Shown here piece by piece: positions 42,077-50,337 of a stretch of 64,000 bases of DNA (position 1 is the stretch's first letter; every line of letters begins with the position of its first letter). This DNA comes from Agarivorans aestuarii (lineage in GTDB: Bacteria; Pseudomonadota; Gammaproteobacteria; Enterobacterales; Celerinatantimonadaceae): NCBI RefSeq assembly GCF_019670125.1, contig NZ_AP023033.1, positions 1,787,001-1,851,000 of the forward strand, given 5' to 3'. Under the pieces are notes generated by a model. That model saw nothing but the letters and a program-made list of their open reading frames with translations. It made no database searches and had not been told where the DNA came from. Both the position numbers and the translations under genes were made by a program.

Positions 42077-42826
42077 ATGCTTAAAGTTCTACTCTTAGTA
42101 TTTTCAATTTTACTCATGCAATCTGGCAAGGTTTATGCTGAAAAAATTGTTCTTGCAGCTGCTGCTGGCAGTATCCCTACCTCATATATAGAAAATGGTG
42201 AGCAAACCGGTATTTTAGTTGATGTTATAAATCAAGTATTTATGAGAGCAGGCTACACCGTTGAAATCAAGCTAATGCCATGGGCAAGGTGCTTAAGGTC
42301 GGTTGAAGAAGGAACTGTAGATGGAATATTTTCAGTATATATGACGGCTGAACGGCAAACATTTTTGAGTTACACCAGTGAGGCTCTTATTACTCAGGTA
42401 CAAGCTTTTTTTGTTCCCATTGATTCGCCCATTGTCTTTGACGGTGACTTTCAACAATTGGCAGAGAAATCAATTGGTATTATCAATGGTACCAGTTATG
42501 GCCCAAAGGTTGATGCAGCTATAGAACAGGGCTTATTCAAGGCAGTTGATGAAGCTCAAAACTCTAAAAGTAATGTTAGAAAACTACTGGCTGGCCGCGT
42601 GGATTTGATACCTTCCTATCGGCATGTAGTCTTTAGTACTGCAAAAACATTAGGGGCCGCGCATCACATAAAGCAGTTATCACCTCCTATAGAAGCTATA
42701 CCTAGTTACTTGGCGTTCACAAATAAACGTGACTTCTCCATTGTTATAGGTGAATACGACAAGGCACTTTCAGAAATGAAGAGCGACGGCACCTACGATA
42801 GGATTTTTGAGAAATACTTTCAATAA
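42077..42826 (+). CDS. Periplasmic solute-binding protein, SBP_bac_3-like
   Basis: 249 aa with a signal peptide (LLLVFSILLMQSGKVYA). Family 3 pattern: YIENGEQTGILVDVINQVFMRAGY, MPWARCLRSVEEGTVDGIFS, IGIINGTSYGPKVDAA, and a C-terminal YDRIFEKYF. As with the gene at 11700, no ABC partners are adjacent. The ligand is unknown. It is the last gene before the exopolysaccharide operon. Confidence 0.82.
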   Translation: MLKVLLLVFSILLMQSGKVYAEKIVLAAAAGSIPTSYIENGEQTGILVDVINQVFMRAGYTVEIKLMPWARCLRSVEEGTVDGIFSVYMTAERQTFLSYTSEALITQVQAFFVPIDSPIVFDGDFQQLAEKSIGIINGTSYGPKVDAAIEQGLFKAVDEAQNSKSNVRKLLAGRVDLIPSYRHVVFSTAKTLGAAHHIKQLSPPIEAIPSYLAFTNKRDFSIVIGEYDKALSEMKSDGTYDRIFEKYFQ

Positions 42827-42926
42827 TCCACGTCGCCAGTATTTTTACAGCCGTATTCGAACAATTGTGCTTGATCCTTATGTAAACCCTCAATCTTTCT
42901 ATGCCGATTGTTATGATCACTTGCCT

Positions 42927-42939
42927 TGCAAAATGCAAT
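42927..42939 (+). promoter_or_regulatory. Candidate activator site of the syp-like sigma-54 regulator (copy 1)
   Basis: TGCAAAATGCAAT shares 12 of 13 bases with TGCAAATTGCAAT at 52315. It lies 62 bp upstream of the GG of the sigma-54 promoter at 43001, a usual enhancer distance. The core TTGCA/TGCAA is a dyad, as expected for an activator dimer. Confidence 0.6.
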
Positions 42940-43000
42940 CAGGTCTAAGAGTTTGCTTTGTAATGCCACTAACTAATTGATTAATAAGTTAAAAAAATAT

Positions 43001-43016
43001 TGGTACGGAATTCGCT
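43001..43016 (+). promoter_or_regulatory. Sigma-54 promoter of the first exopolysaccharide operon
   Basis: TGGTACGGAATTCGCT has GG and GC separated by exactly 10 bp, close to TGGCACG-N4-TTGCW (-24/-12). Transcription would begin near 43027, about 20 bp before the chain-length gene's ATG. Confidence 0.75.
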
Positions 43017-43046
43017 ATTCAACACTTGAATCAAGTGGAGAATGCA

Positions 43047-44477
43047 ATGGGCGAGTTACTACCAAGAATTTATTTAATCGTTGATGCGCTATGGCGTCGA
43101 CGTTACTTAATTGTCTTGCCAATATTATTGATGCCAGTGGCGGGTGCCTTGGTGTCTATGCTAACCGACAAGCAGTATGCCTCGCATACCAGTATGTTGG
43201 TGCAAGAAACCGCCAGTTTAAATCCATTCTTAGAAGATTTAGCTGTCTCGGCAAACCTTGAAGGGCGCTTGGAAGCACTAACCACTTTGCTACATAGCCG
43301 CCATGTATTAAGCGAAGTAGCGATTGAGCAAGGTTTGATGTTCGAAACCGATAGCCCTAGTAAAAAAGAGCAGGTTATTAGTCAGCTTTCGGCATCTTTA
43401 AGTGTTCGCCAAGTGGGTAAAGATCTAATTCGCATTGACTATAAGTCACCAAATCCACAGGGCATGAGCCTGCTATTAGAAACCGTATCTAAGCACTTTG
43501 TAGAACAATTGCTAGCACCAGAACGCTCTTCGATTAAAGAGTCAGAGCGTTTTTTGCGCGAGCACCTAAGCCTTAGCAGCATGGAGCTAGAAGAAGCTGA
43601 AGAAGCCTTGGCTAATTACCGCACACAACACGCCGATGCCTTACCAGAGCAGCATTCATCGAACATTGAGCGTTTATCGCAGGTTCGCCAACGCCTTATT
43701 GAGCGAGAAGCAGAGCTAGCGGGGGCGAAGCAAAGCCTAGGCAGTATCGACCAACAGCTATCACGCACCAACCCAGTGTTAACCCGCTTAGAAGAACAAA
43801 TTGTGTTAAACCGCGCCGAGCTTGCCACTTTAATGTCACGCTACACCGAAGGTCACTCAAAAGTACTTGCGGTGAAACGGGTATTGCGCCATTTAGAAGA
43901 AGAGCGCGCTCAAGTACTGGCTCAACCAGAATCAGGAGTAAGCAATAGCGACAGCTCAGCTTTATTGCAGCAGCAAATATCGATAACCGAATCTAACGGT
44001 GAAATGCTAATCGTGCAGGTGGAAGCCTTAATGATTGCCCGCCAGCGGGTAGACGCTTTAGCCGAAGAAGTCTCGCAGCTACGCAGCTTAGCGGCTTCCT
44101 TGCAGCGACAAGTGGGCTCGGTAGGTGAGCAAGAGAAGCAATTACGCATTCTTAACCGTAATTTGCGAGTAAAGCGTAGCCTTTATGAAAACCTGCTCAC
44201 CCGCTACGAAATGGCGCAAGTTACTGGTGCGCTTGGTGTTTTTGAGCAATCAGACCGAATTAAAATCATCGACCGACCTTACACTCCCAGCGGCCCATCA
44301 ACCCTTCCTTTGTGGATGTTTGTGGTAGCGGGCTTTGTTGGCGGCATCGCAGTAGGGATTAGCTTAGCGGTAATTGCCGAGCTAACAGATTCTAGCTTAC
44401 GCACTATTAAAGACATAGAAAACATCGCCGGCGTATCGGTATTAAGCCGTATTCCACCGCTAAAAGAATCGCATTAA
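43047..44477 (+). CDS. Wzz/GumC-type exopolysaccharide chain-length protein
   Basis: 476 aa. Membrane helix near residue 20-40 (YLIVLPILLMPVAGALVSML), a large periplasmic coiled-coil region (residues 60-390, rich in E/Q/R), and a C-terminal helix (LPLWMFVVAGFVGGIAVGISLAVIAEL). A YxNLL(T)RYE motif is also present. This is a polysaccharide co-polymerase without a fused kinase, equivalent to SypO in Vibrio fischeri. ATG 43047 has GTGGAG upstream; a TTG at 43026 lies at the predicted transcription start and is unlikely. First gene of the operon. Confidence 0.88.
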   Translation: MGELLPRIYLIVDALWRRRYLIVLPILLMPVAGALVSMLTDKQYASHTSMLVQETASLNPFLEDLAVSANLEGRLEALTTLLHSRHVLSEVAIEQGLMFETDSPSKKEQVISQLSASLSVRQVGKDLIRIDYKSPNPQGMSLLLETVSKHFVEQLLAPERSSIKESERFLREHLSLSSMELEEAEEALANYRTQHADALPEQHSSNIERLSQVRQRLIEREAELAGAKQSLGSIDQQLSRTNPVLTRLEEQIVLNRAELATLMSRYTEGHSKVLAVKRVLRHLEEERAQVLAQPESGVSNSDSSALLQQQISITESNGEMLIVQVEALMIARQRVDALAEEVSQLRSLAASLQRQVGSVGEQEKQLRILNRNLRVKRSLYENLLTRYEMAQVTGALGVFEQSDRIKIIDRPYTPSGPSTLPLWMFVVAGFVGGIAVGISLAVIAELTDSSLRTIKDIENIAGVSVLSRIPPLKESH

Positions 44478-44490
44478 AGAGGATGACCCA

Positions 44491-45573
44491 ATGAGTATTT
44501 GGATCCAAGTAGTACAGCACTTACAACCGGGCGGCATCGAAACCATGGCGCTAGATTTACAACGCATGGAAGAGGCGCATGAGCAAGGTGTCATCATTTC
44601 TTTAGAGGGCACCAAAGAGCAAGCGCTGGCAGCATGGCCACGTCTGCGCCCCTATACAGACCGCCTAATGTTCTTAAATAAACCCCCCGGCTTTAGTTGG
44701 AAAACACTCTGGAAGCTCACCAACTTGTTTCGCCAATGGGCGGTGCCGGTGGTGCACACCCACCATATTGGGCCACTTATTTATGGCGGCATAGCAGCGC
44801 GTTTAGCCAGAGTAAAAGTAGTGATTCATACCGAGCACGATGCATGGCATTTACGCCAGCAGCGTCGTCGCATATTGCAAAGCGCCATTCTTAAGTGGGT
44901 GAAACCGATGTTGGTGGCCGACGCAAACTTAGTGGCTGGCGAGCTTAAAGCCGCCTTAGGTGTGGCCGATGAGAATGTTCAAGTGATTAAAAACGGCGTG
45001 GATACACATAACTTTACACCGGGCAATCAGCAAGAAGCACGCAAAGCATTAGGCTTACCGAGTGATTGCCAAATCATTGGTTGTGCAGGGCGCTTAGAAG
45101 TAGAAAAAGGCCAAGCGGTGTTAATTGAAGCCCTGCCATTTTTGCCAGCCGATGTGCATTTAGCCTTAGCGGGGGATGGCTCTCAGCGGAAATGTCTTGA
45201 GCAACAGGTAGCCTCTTTACAGCTTAGTCATCGGGTGCACTTTTTAGGCGCTTTAGATTGCATGCCGCGCTTTTATCAAAGCTTAGATCTGTTTTGTTTG
45301 CCCTCTTATTTTGAAGGTTTGTCCTTGGTTATTTTAGAGGCACAAGCCTGTGAAGTGCCAGCGGTGGTCACCAATGTAGGCGCTTCTACCGAGGCATTGT
45401 GTCCGCGAACAGGCACAGTAGTAGAGCCGGGTTCGGCCTTTGCTATGGCCCAAGCCTTAGAGAAAAAGCTGGAAAAACCGAGCAGTGGTAACCCGCGCCA
45501 ATTTGTAAAACAGTCGGGCGATTTACGTACCACCGCGCGCAATTATGCAGCTTTACGCCACCGTTTTTTATAA
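44491..45573 (+). CDS. Glycosyltransferase family 4 (GT-B)
   Basis: 360-aa cytoplasmic glycosyltransferase. The N-terminal acceptor domain begins WIQVVQHLQPGGIETMALDLQRM. The C-terminal domain carries IGCAGRLEVEKGQAVLIEAL, LAGDGSQRKCLEQQV and the EX7E region FEGLSLVILEAQACEVPAV. It probably adds a sugar to the growing repeat unit on the lipid carrier. 13 bp after the Wzz gene; ribosome site GAGGATG overlaps the spacer. Confidence 0.9.
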   Translation: MSIWIQVVQHLQPGGIETMALDLQRMEEAHEQGVIISLEGTKEQALAAWPRLRPYTDRLMFLNKPPGFSWKTLWKLTNLFRQWAVPVVHTHHIGPLIYGGIAARLARVKVVIHTEHDAWHLRQQRRRILQSAILKWVKPMLVADANLVAGELKAALGVADENVQVIKNGVDTHNFTPGNQQEARKALGLPSDCQIIGCAGRLEVEKGQAVLIEALPFLPADVHLALAGDGSQRKCLEQQVASLQLSHRVHFLGALDCMPRFYQSLDLFCLPSYFEGLSLVILEAQACEVPAVVTNVGASTEALCPRTGTVVEPGSAFAMAQALEKKLEKPSSGNPRQFVKQSGDLRTTARNYAALRHRFL

Positions 45574-45583
45574 GGGGATGCTC

Positions 45584-47395
45584 ATGAATACCTTAATCTA
45601 CATAACCTTAATCGCGATGTTTTTGGTGGTTTATCATCATGCTTTATATCCGCTGCTATTAAAGCTGCTGAGCAAAGACAAACCGCAAATGAGCGAGCAA
45701 GAACAGCAAGATTTAGCGCGTAAATATCACCAGCGCGAGCAAGACCAGCAATTGCCAAGCATAGAGTTACTTATTCCTGCTTATAACGAGCAAGACTACA
45801 TTGCTGCCAAGCTGATTAACCTCGCCACCTTAGATTACCCCGACGATCGCTTAAGCATTAAAATAATCTGCGATGGCTGCAGCGACGATACCGCCAGCGT
45901 GGCAAGAGCCTGCTTAGCAGACTTAATGTTTTGCAGCTTTTCAATTGAAGTTTGCGAGCAGTTACAAAACCAAGGCAAGGTGGCGGTGCTTAACCAGCAT
46001 ATTTCACAAAGCAAAGCCGACATTGTGGCCTTATCCGATGTCTCGGCGCTCATTTCGGTAGACGCCATGTTAATTGCCGCAAAACATTTTAGCCAAAGCC
46101 AAGTAGGGGTTGTGTGTGGCTATTATCACTTGCTCAGCCCTGGCTCGGTAGGCGAGCAAGCTTATTGGAATTACCAACGCGAAGTAAAACGCTGCGAAGC
46201 CAATATGGGCGCGCCCTTGGGAGCTCACGGTGCGTTTTACTTAATTAGAAAGTCACTGTTTAGAGTGATGCCAGACGACACCATTAATGACGATTTTGTG
46301 ATCCCCATGGACATAGTCGCCCAAGGTTACAAAGCGGTTTACGAGCCTAATATTCGCGCTTTAGAGCTTGAACATGCTGCCGACAGCCAAGATCGCAGTC
46401 GCAGAAAGCGCATTGGCGCGGGCAACCTACAGCAACTTATTCGCCTTCGTCATATGTTGCTACCGCGTTTTAAAGGGGTGGCGTTTACCTTTTTCTCGGG
46501 TAAAGCCTTGCGCGTCACTATTCCTATTTTTATGTTAACCAGCTTTTTGGGCGCAATGGTGTTAAGTGCGCAATCTAGTTTGTTTACGGTGTTATTTAGC
46601 TTGCAGTTGTTAGGCTACTGCTTGGCAATGTTGCCGCGCTTATTGCCTAAGATCAAGTTGCCCGGTGCAATTGCTAGTTTGAATTATTTAGTTGAAGGGC
46701 ATTTCTCTAGCATGATGGGCTGTGTAGATTACCTGCAAAAAAAGCTGAAACGCCGCTACTTTAGTCATTTTGTCAGCCCCTTAGTGGCTGTGGGTAAACG
46801 GATTTTCGATGTGTTTGGTGCAGCGCTATTGCTGCTTGTATTTAGCCCTTTATTCCCATTGGTGGCACTTGCCATAAAGCTCGATAGCAAAGGCCCGGTT
46901 TTCTACAAACAAACTCGGGTTGGCTTGGTGTCTAACAACGTAGTGCAGCTATTCGATATTCTAAAATTTAGAAGCATGCGAACCGATGCCGAGTTGGGCA
47001 TTGGCGCGGTTTGGGCGACAAAACAAGACAAGCGTATTACTCGAGTAGGGCGGTTTTTACGTAAAACCCGTATCGACGAGCTACCGCAATTGATTAATGT
47101 ACTAAGGGGAGAGATGTCGTTAGTAGGCCCACGACCAGAGCGCCCAGTTTTCTACCAAACCCTAGAAAACTCCATCCCTTTTTATAGCGAACGCACGGTT
47201 GGCGTTAAACCCGGCATTACCGGTTTAGCGCAGGTAAACCTAGCTTATGATTGTTCCATCGAAGATGTAAAGCAAAAGCTCGCTTACGACCATTGCTACG
47301 CATTAAGCCTTAGCCAATGCAGCTCTTGGCTCTATCAAGACATAAGTGTATTGATTAAAACAGTATGGGTTGTGTTAACAGGAAAAGGGCAATAG
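45584..47395 (+). CDS. Fused GT2 glycosyltransferase and polyprenyl sugar-phosphate transferase
   Basis: 603 aa with two enzymes in one chain. Residues about 45-290 are a family 2 glycosyltransferase (LLIPAYNEQDYIAAKL, ICDGCSDDTA, TINDDFVIPM, then RRKRIGAGNLQQL in place of QxxRW). Two or three membrane helices follow (about 305-360). Residues about 400-600 are a WcaJ/SypR-type bacterial sugar transferase (KRIFDVFGAALLLLVFSPLF, FDILKFRSMRTDAE, PQLINVLRGEMSLVGPRPERP). The second half loads the first sugar-phosphate on undecaprenyl phosphate. ATG 45584 with AAGGGGA upstream. Last gene of the operon. Confidence 0.88.
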   Translation: MNTLIYITLIAMFLVVYHHALYPLLLKLLSKDKPQMSEQEQQDLARKYHQREQDQQLPSIELLIPAYNEQDYIAAKLINLATLDYPDDRLSIKIICDGCSDDTASVARACLADLMFCSFSIEVCEQLQNQGKVAVLNQHISQSKADIVALSDVSALISVDAMLIAAKHFSQSQVGVVCGYYHLLSPGSVGEQAYWNYQREVKRCEANMGAPLGAHGAFYLIRKSLFRVMPDDTINDDFVIPMDIVAQGYKAVYEPNIRALELEHAADSQDRSRRKRIGAGNLQQLIRLRHMLLPRFKGVAFTFFSGKALRVTIPIFMLTSFLGAMVLSAQSSLFTVLFSLQLLGYCLAMLPRLLPKIKLPGAIASLNYLVEGHFSSMMGCVDYLQKKLKRRYFSHFVSPLVAVGKRIFDVFGAALLLLVFSPLFPLVALAIKLDSKGPVFYKQTRVGLVSNNVVQLFDILKFRSMRTDAELGIGAVWATKQDKRITRVGRFLRKTRIDELPQLINVLRGEMSLVGPRPERPVFYQTLENSIPFYSERTVGVKPGITGLAQVNLAYDCSIEDVKQKLAYDHCYALSLSQCSSWLYQDISVLIKTVWVVLTGKGQ

Positions 47396-47454
47396 CCGTT
47401 GGCGTTCGGTAACAATGTTGTTGTAGTGCTGAAAGGTAAGGTTTTAACAGGCTC

Positions 47455-47719
47455 TAAGAAGTGAATATCGACCAAGTGCCGCTTGTAGGCTTCATTCCAG
47501 CCTTGCCGGCCAAAATCCGCAGGGCCCTGCTTCATAAACCACACAAAGAAGAGTAGCCAAGCCTTTGTATTTTTTGATAAGTTTGTTGATAGAACGAATA
47601 TTGGTGGGGATGGTGCCATGAAATACAGGCTCATCTCTCGAATTATCAACTCAATAAGCGACATCTGTGGTCTCTTTGTGAACATCTAGTCCAATGAAAA
47701 ACGTGCTAGATTTAGACAT
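47455..47719 (-). pseudogene. IS110-family transposase remnant
   Basis: From an ATG at 47719 (AGGAG upstream) the minus strand reads MSKSSTFFIGLDVHKETTDVAY, a stop, then VDNSRDEPVFHGTIPTN and NIRSINKLIKKYKGLATLL, a frameshift, then YEAGPCGFW and another break. This is the N-terminal DEDD domain of an IS110/IS1111-type transposase (D in GLDVHK). The rest of the gene is gone, so it is inactive. It shows that insertion and deletion have happened at the end of the exopolysaccharide operon. Confidence 0.8.
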
Positions 47720-47849
47720 GTCGATCTCCTGTTCTGTTAAGACTTTGCATCTAACAGTGTGGCTCTAGTTTGACTAACCCACGATAAACGCAGGAGGTCG
47801 GCACCTTCACCGAGGATCATTATGTCTAATTGTCACAATTATTTATAGC

Positions 47850-48164
47850 TTGAAAGATATTAAAGGAAGATCCGAATCAGAGGATGAGCTAGTTGTCGGC
47901 TATACCGATGCAATAAAGCTGCTAGATATTTTCGAGCAACGTAATGCGCCGGTGCATGGCTGGGAAGGCTGGCTTAAATCTGAAGATGGTAAACTTAGCC
48001 ACTCTCAAAAATATCAGGGAATCAGTGATCTCTCAGCTTTGCCAAACACATCAGCAATATCTCTTATAAGAAGCACTATCATGTGGGCTCATGCAGAGTG
48101 GCAAGAAAAGCCGGAAGTAAGCAATGCCTGTTTGTTGTTTTGCATTACTATTAATACCTATTAA
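47850..48164 (+). pseudogene. 5'-truncated small ORF (immunity-like conserved protein)
   Basis: The frame encodes KGRSESEDELVVGYTDAIKLLD, NAPVHGWEGWLKSEDGKLSHS and LIRSTIMWAHAEWQE and stops at 48164. This resembles the C-terminal part of a small conserved protein that I associate with toxin-immunity loci, though I cannot name it. The only start in frame is a TTG with no RBS, and the frame stays open upstream into the IS110 remnant side, so the front has probably been lost. 48165-48303 holds nothing recognised. Confidence 0.5.
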
Positions 48165-48303
48165 AATAATTGTTGTTGCCTCATAGCTGATCTGCAGCGC
48201 GTTGACCGTAGCTGCCGCATAGCTGCATTGGTGTGGCTTGTCCCACTTTTTCATTTTTCCATTTTGCTACAATGGACAGCCGATAATAGCTATTGGAAGT
48301 GCA

Positions 48304-48849
48304 ATGAGCGAGTTTGAGAATATGTGCTTAGGGAAGGAGTATGATGTTGATAGTCATGAACTTGCACAAATTAGAAATAAAGCATTTGAGTTACTCCAAC
48401 AGATCAATCAACGACAGTTTGAAGCTGCCAAACCTTATGTTGCTGAGCTATTAGCGCATCTAGGTAAGGGCAGTATTATTTGCCCGCCTTTTTTATGTGA
48501 ATACGGCAAGACCATTTCTGTGGGTGATAATACCTATATTAATATGGGGGTTACGATGTTAGACAACGCCCCTATTAAAATTGGTAGCAATGTACTTATT
48601 GGCCCAAATTCGCAGTTTTATACTCCAACTCACCCCTTAGACTATCAGCGTCGCAGGACATGGGAGGTTAAGTCTTTGCCAATTACGGTGGAAGATGATG
48701 TGTGGATTGGTGGAAATGTTGTTGTTTGCCAAGGCGTAACTATTGGGGCTCGCTCTGTTGTGGCAGCTGGTTCGGTTGTTACAAAAAATGTAGACCCAGA
48801 TTCACTTGTTGGAGGCATGCCTGCAAAACGCATTAGAGCTCTAGTTTAG
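48304..48849 (+). CDS. Maltose/galactoside O-acetyltransferase-like (LbH hexapeptide)
   Basis: 181 aa, start at ATG 48304. The N-terminal helical MAC domain (CLGKEYDVDSHELAQIRNKAF) is followed by hexapeptide repeats (VGDNTYINMGVTMLDNAPIKIGSNVLIGPNSQFYTPTHPLD) with the catalytic His of TPTHP, then VEDDVWIGGNVVVCQGVTIGARSVVAAGSVV. It transfers acetyl from acetyl-CoA to a sugar hydroxyl. A role in decorating exopolysaccharide is possible from position but not shown. Confidence 0.9.
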   Translation: MSEFENMCLGKEYDVDSHELAQIRNKAFELLQQINQRQFEAAKPYVAELLAHLGKGSIICPPFLCEYGKTISVGDNTYINMGVTMLDNAPIKIGSNVLIGPNSQFYTPTHPLDYQRRRTWEVKSLPITVEDDVWIGGNVVVCQGVTIGARSVVAAGSVVTKNVDPDSLVGGMPAKRIRALV

Positions 48850-48917
48850 TCTCGAACAAGCAATTAACTGTTTAAGAGTTCTAAGGGTTCGTTGAGTTTT
48901 CGCAATGCGATTGTTGC

Positions 48918-49574
48918 TTATTGCACGCGCTTAAATGTTAAAATAAAACCTTTAAATGCTTGCTCAATGTAGTCGGTATGTACCGGTTTGGAATGGGTAG
49001 ATGTGTAACCAAACTCGACCATTTTTGCACTCAGTTTGCTTTTTCTTCCACGCCCTGGGTCAACAATAATGACTTCACTAGAAGGTTTTGCATGCTCATT
49101 GATGAAGTTGGCCAGTTGCTCTATGTGTTCATCTTCATAGAGTAAATCGCTACCAATGATCATGTCGAACTGCCCTAGGGTGTCGTTCGTATCGGACCAG
49201 TCAACTCTTTCATAGTTAATGCTTTTATCACCATTTAACTTGGTATTTCTATTAAGAAATGTTTCAACTTCTGGGTGATAGTCGGTAGCGGTTATGTCGG
49301 CAAGCTGTTTGTTTAGCAGTAAACTGCTGAGCGCTATACCACAGCCCACTTCTAATATTCTTTTTGAACCTGTGTCATAGTCGGCAATATAGTGGGCGAG
49401 AACCAAGCTGGAGGGCCAAACCACACCAAATATTGGCCAAGAAGCAGAGCTTATACCGAGTTTTTCGGCAATGCCTTCCGGGTCGTGAAACTCTTGGTTA
49501 TCGCGCAAAGTGCACAGGTGTATATCGGTTTTACCAAACTCAAGCGTTTGGTAGCATAGGCGTAATTCTGTCAT
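48918..49574 (-). CDS. METTL21/FAM86-type SAM-dependent methyltransferase
   Basis: 218 aa. It has WPSSLVLAHYIADYDTGSKRILEVGCGIALSSLLLNK (AdoMet motif I, EVGCG), DFLNRNT-like NRNTKLNG, and IIGSDLLYEDEHIEQLANF (post-I motif D-L-L-Y). These are typical of class I lysine methyltransferases of the METTL21 type in bacteria. The protein target is unknown. Single gene on the minus strand. Confidence 0.82.
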   Translation of the reverse strand: MTELRLCYQTLEFGKTDIHLCTLRDNQEFHDPEGIAEKLGISSASWPIFGVVWPSSLVLAHYIADYDTGSKRILEVGCGIALSSLLLNKQLADITATDYHPEVETFLNRNTKLNGDKSINYERVDWSDTNDTLGQFDMIIGSDLLYEDEHIEQLANFINEHAKPSSEVIIVDPGRGRKSKLSAKMVEFGYTSTHSKPVHTDYIEQAFKGFILTFKRVQ

Positions 49575-49807
49575 TTGGCTGTCTCAACAAATAAATGAGC
49601 GCTCAGCCAGGTATCGACGATAAATGACAAAACGAGATGTTTCCTCTAGGGTATAGCAGTTGACTAGAATGACAATCTATTTAACATAATAATCAATGTT
49701 GTCGTGTTGCTGCGCAAAAACTGTTCCTCAGTCATTATCACTAGCTCGCACTCGCTAAGATCAATAAGTATCATGCCGAGTAAACTAATTTGAAGAAGTT
49801 GTAAAAG

Positions 49808-50143
49808 ATGTCATTTCCTCCTTGTCCTAATTGCCAGTCTGAATATGTTTATCAAGATCAAAGCCAGCTTGTATGTCCTGAATGTGCCTTTGAGTGGAAC
49901 CCTGAGGAAGTAGCAGAAGCCGAAAAGGTGATTGTGAAAGATGCTAATGGCACCTTATTGGCTGAAGGCGACAAAGTAACCTTGGCTAAAGATCTTAAAG
50001 TAAAGGGCAGCTCTTTGGTGTTAAAAATTGGTACCAAGGCAGTGATTAAGCGCATGGCCAATGGAAAAGACCATCAGTTAGATTGCAAAGTAGATGGTGC
50101 CGATGAAATGATGATAACCGCTCAGTTTGTTAAAAAATACTAG
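49808..50143 (+). CDS. yjdM: YjdM (PhnA-like) zinc-ribbon protein
   Basis: 111 aa. N-terminal zinc ribbon CPNCQSEYVYQDQSQLVCPEC, then the family tail EWNPEEV..VKDANGTLLAEGDKVTLAKDLKVKGSS and IKRMANGKDHQLDCKVDG. This matches E. coli YjdM throughout. It was once called alkylphosphonate utilisation protein PhnA, but a direct role in phosphonates is doubtful. Start 49808 with weak GAAGTTG upstream. Confidence 0.92.
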   Translation: MSFPPCPNCQSEYVYQDQSQLVCPECAFEWNPEEVAEAEKVIVKDANGTLLAEGDKVTLAKDLKVKGSSLVLKIGTKAVIKRMANGKDHQLDCKVDGADEMMITAQFVKKY

Positions 50144-50337
50144 CATTTACAGTTGCTTAAACTCTTTACCGGCAAGCTCATTGAACTAGCTTGGGCAGCG
50201 GCTGAGTGAATAAATGGCCTCTTATGGGCATTCCCTGTTAGCTAATGACACTAAATTTAAATTTGTTGAAGCATATAACATTATAGTTTGACCATTTGTA
50301 ATACATTAGTATGTAAATATTACAAAAGGTGAATAGG

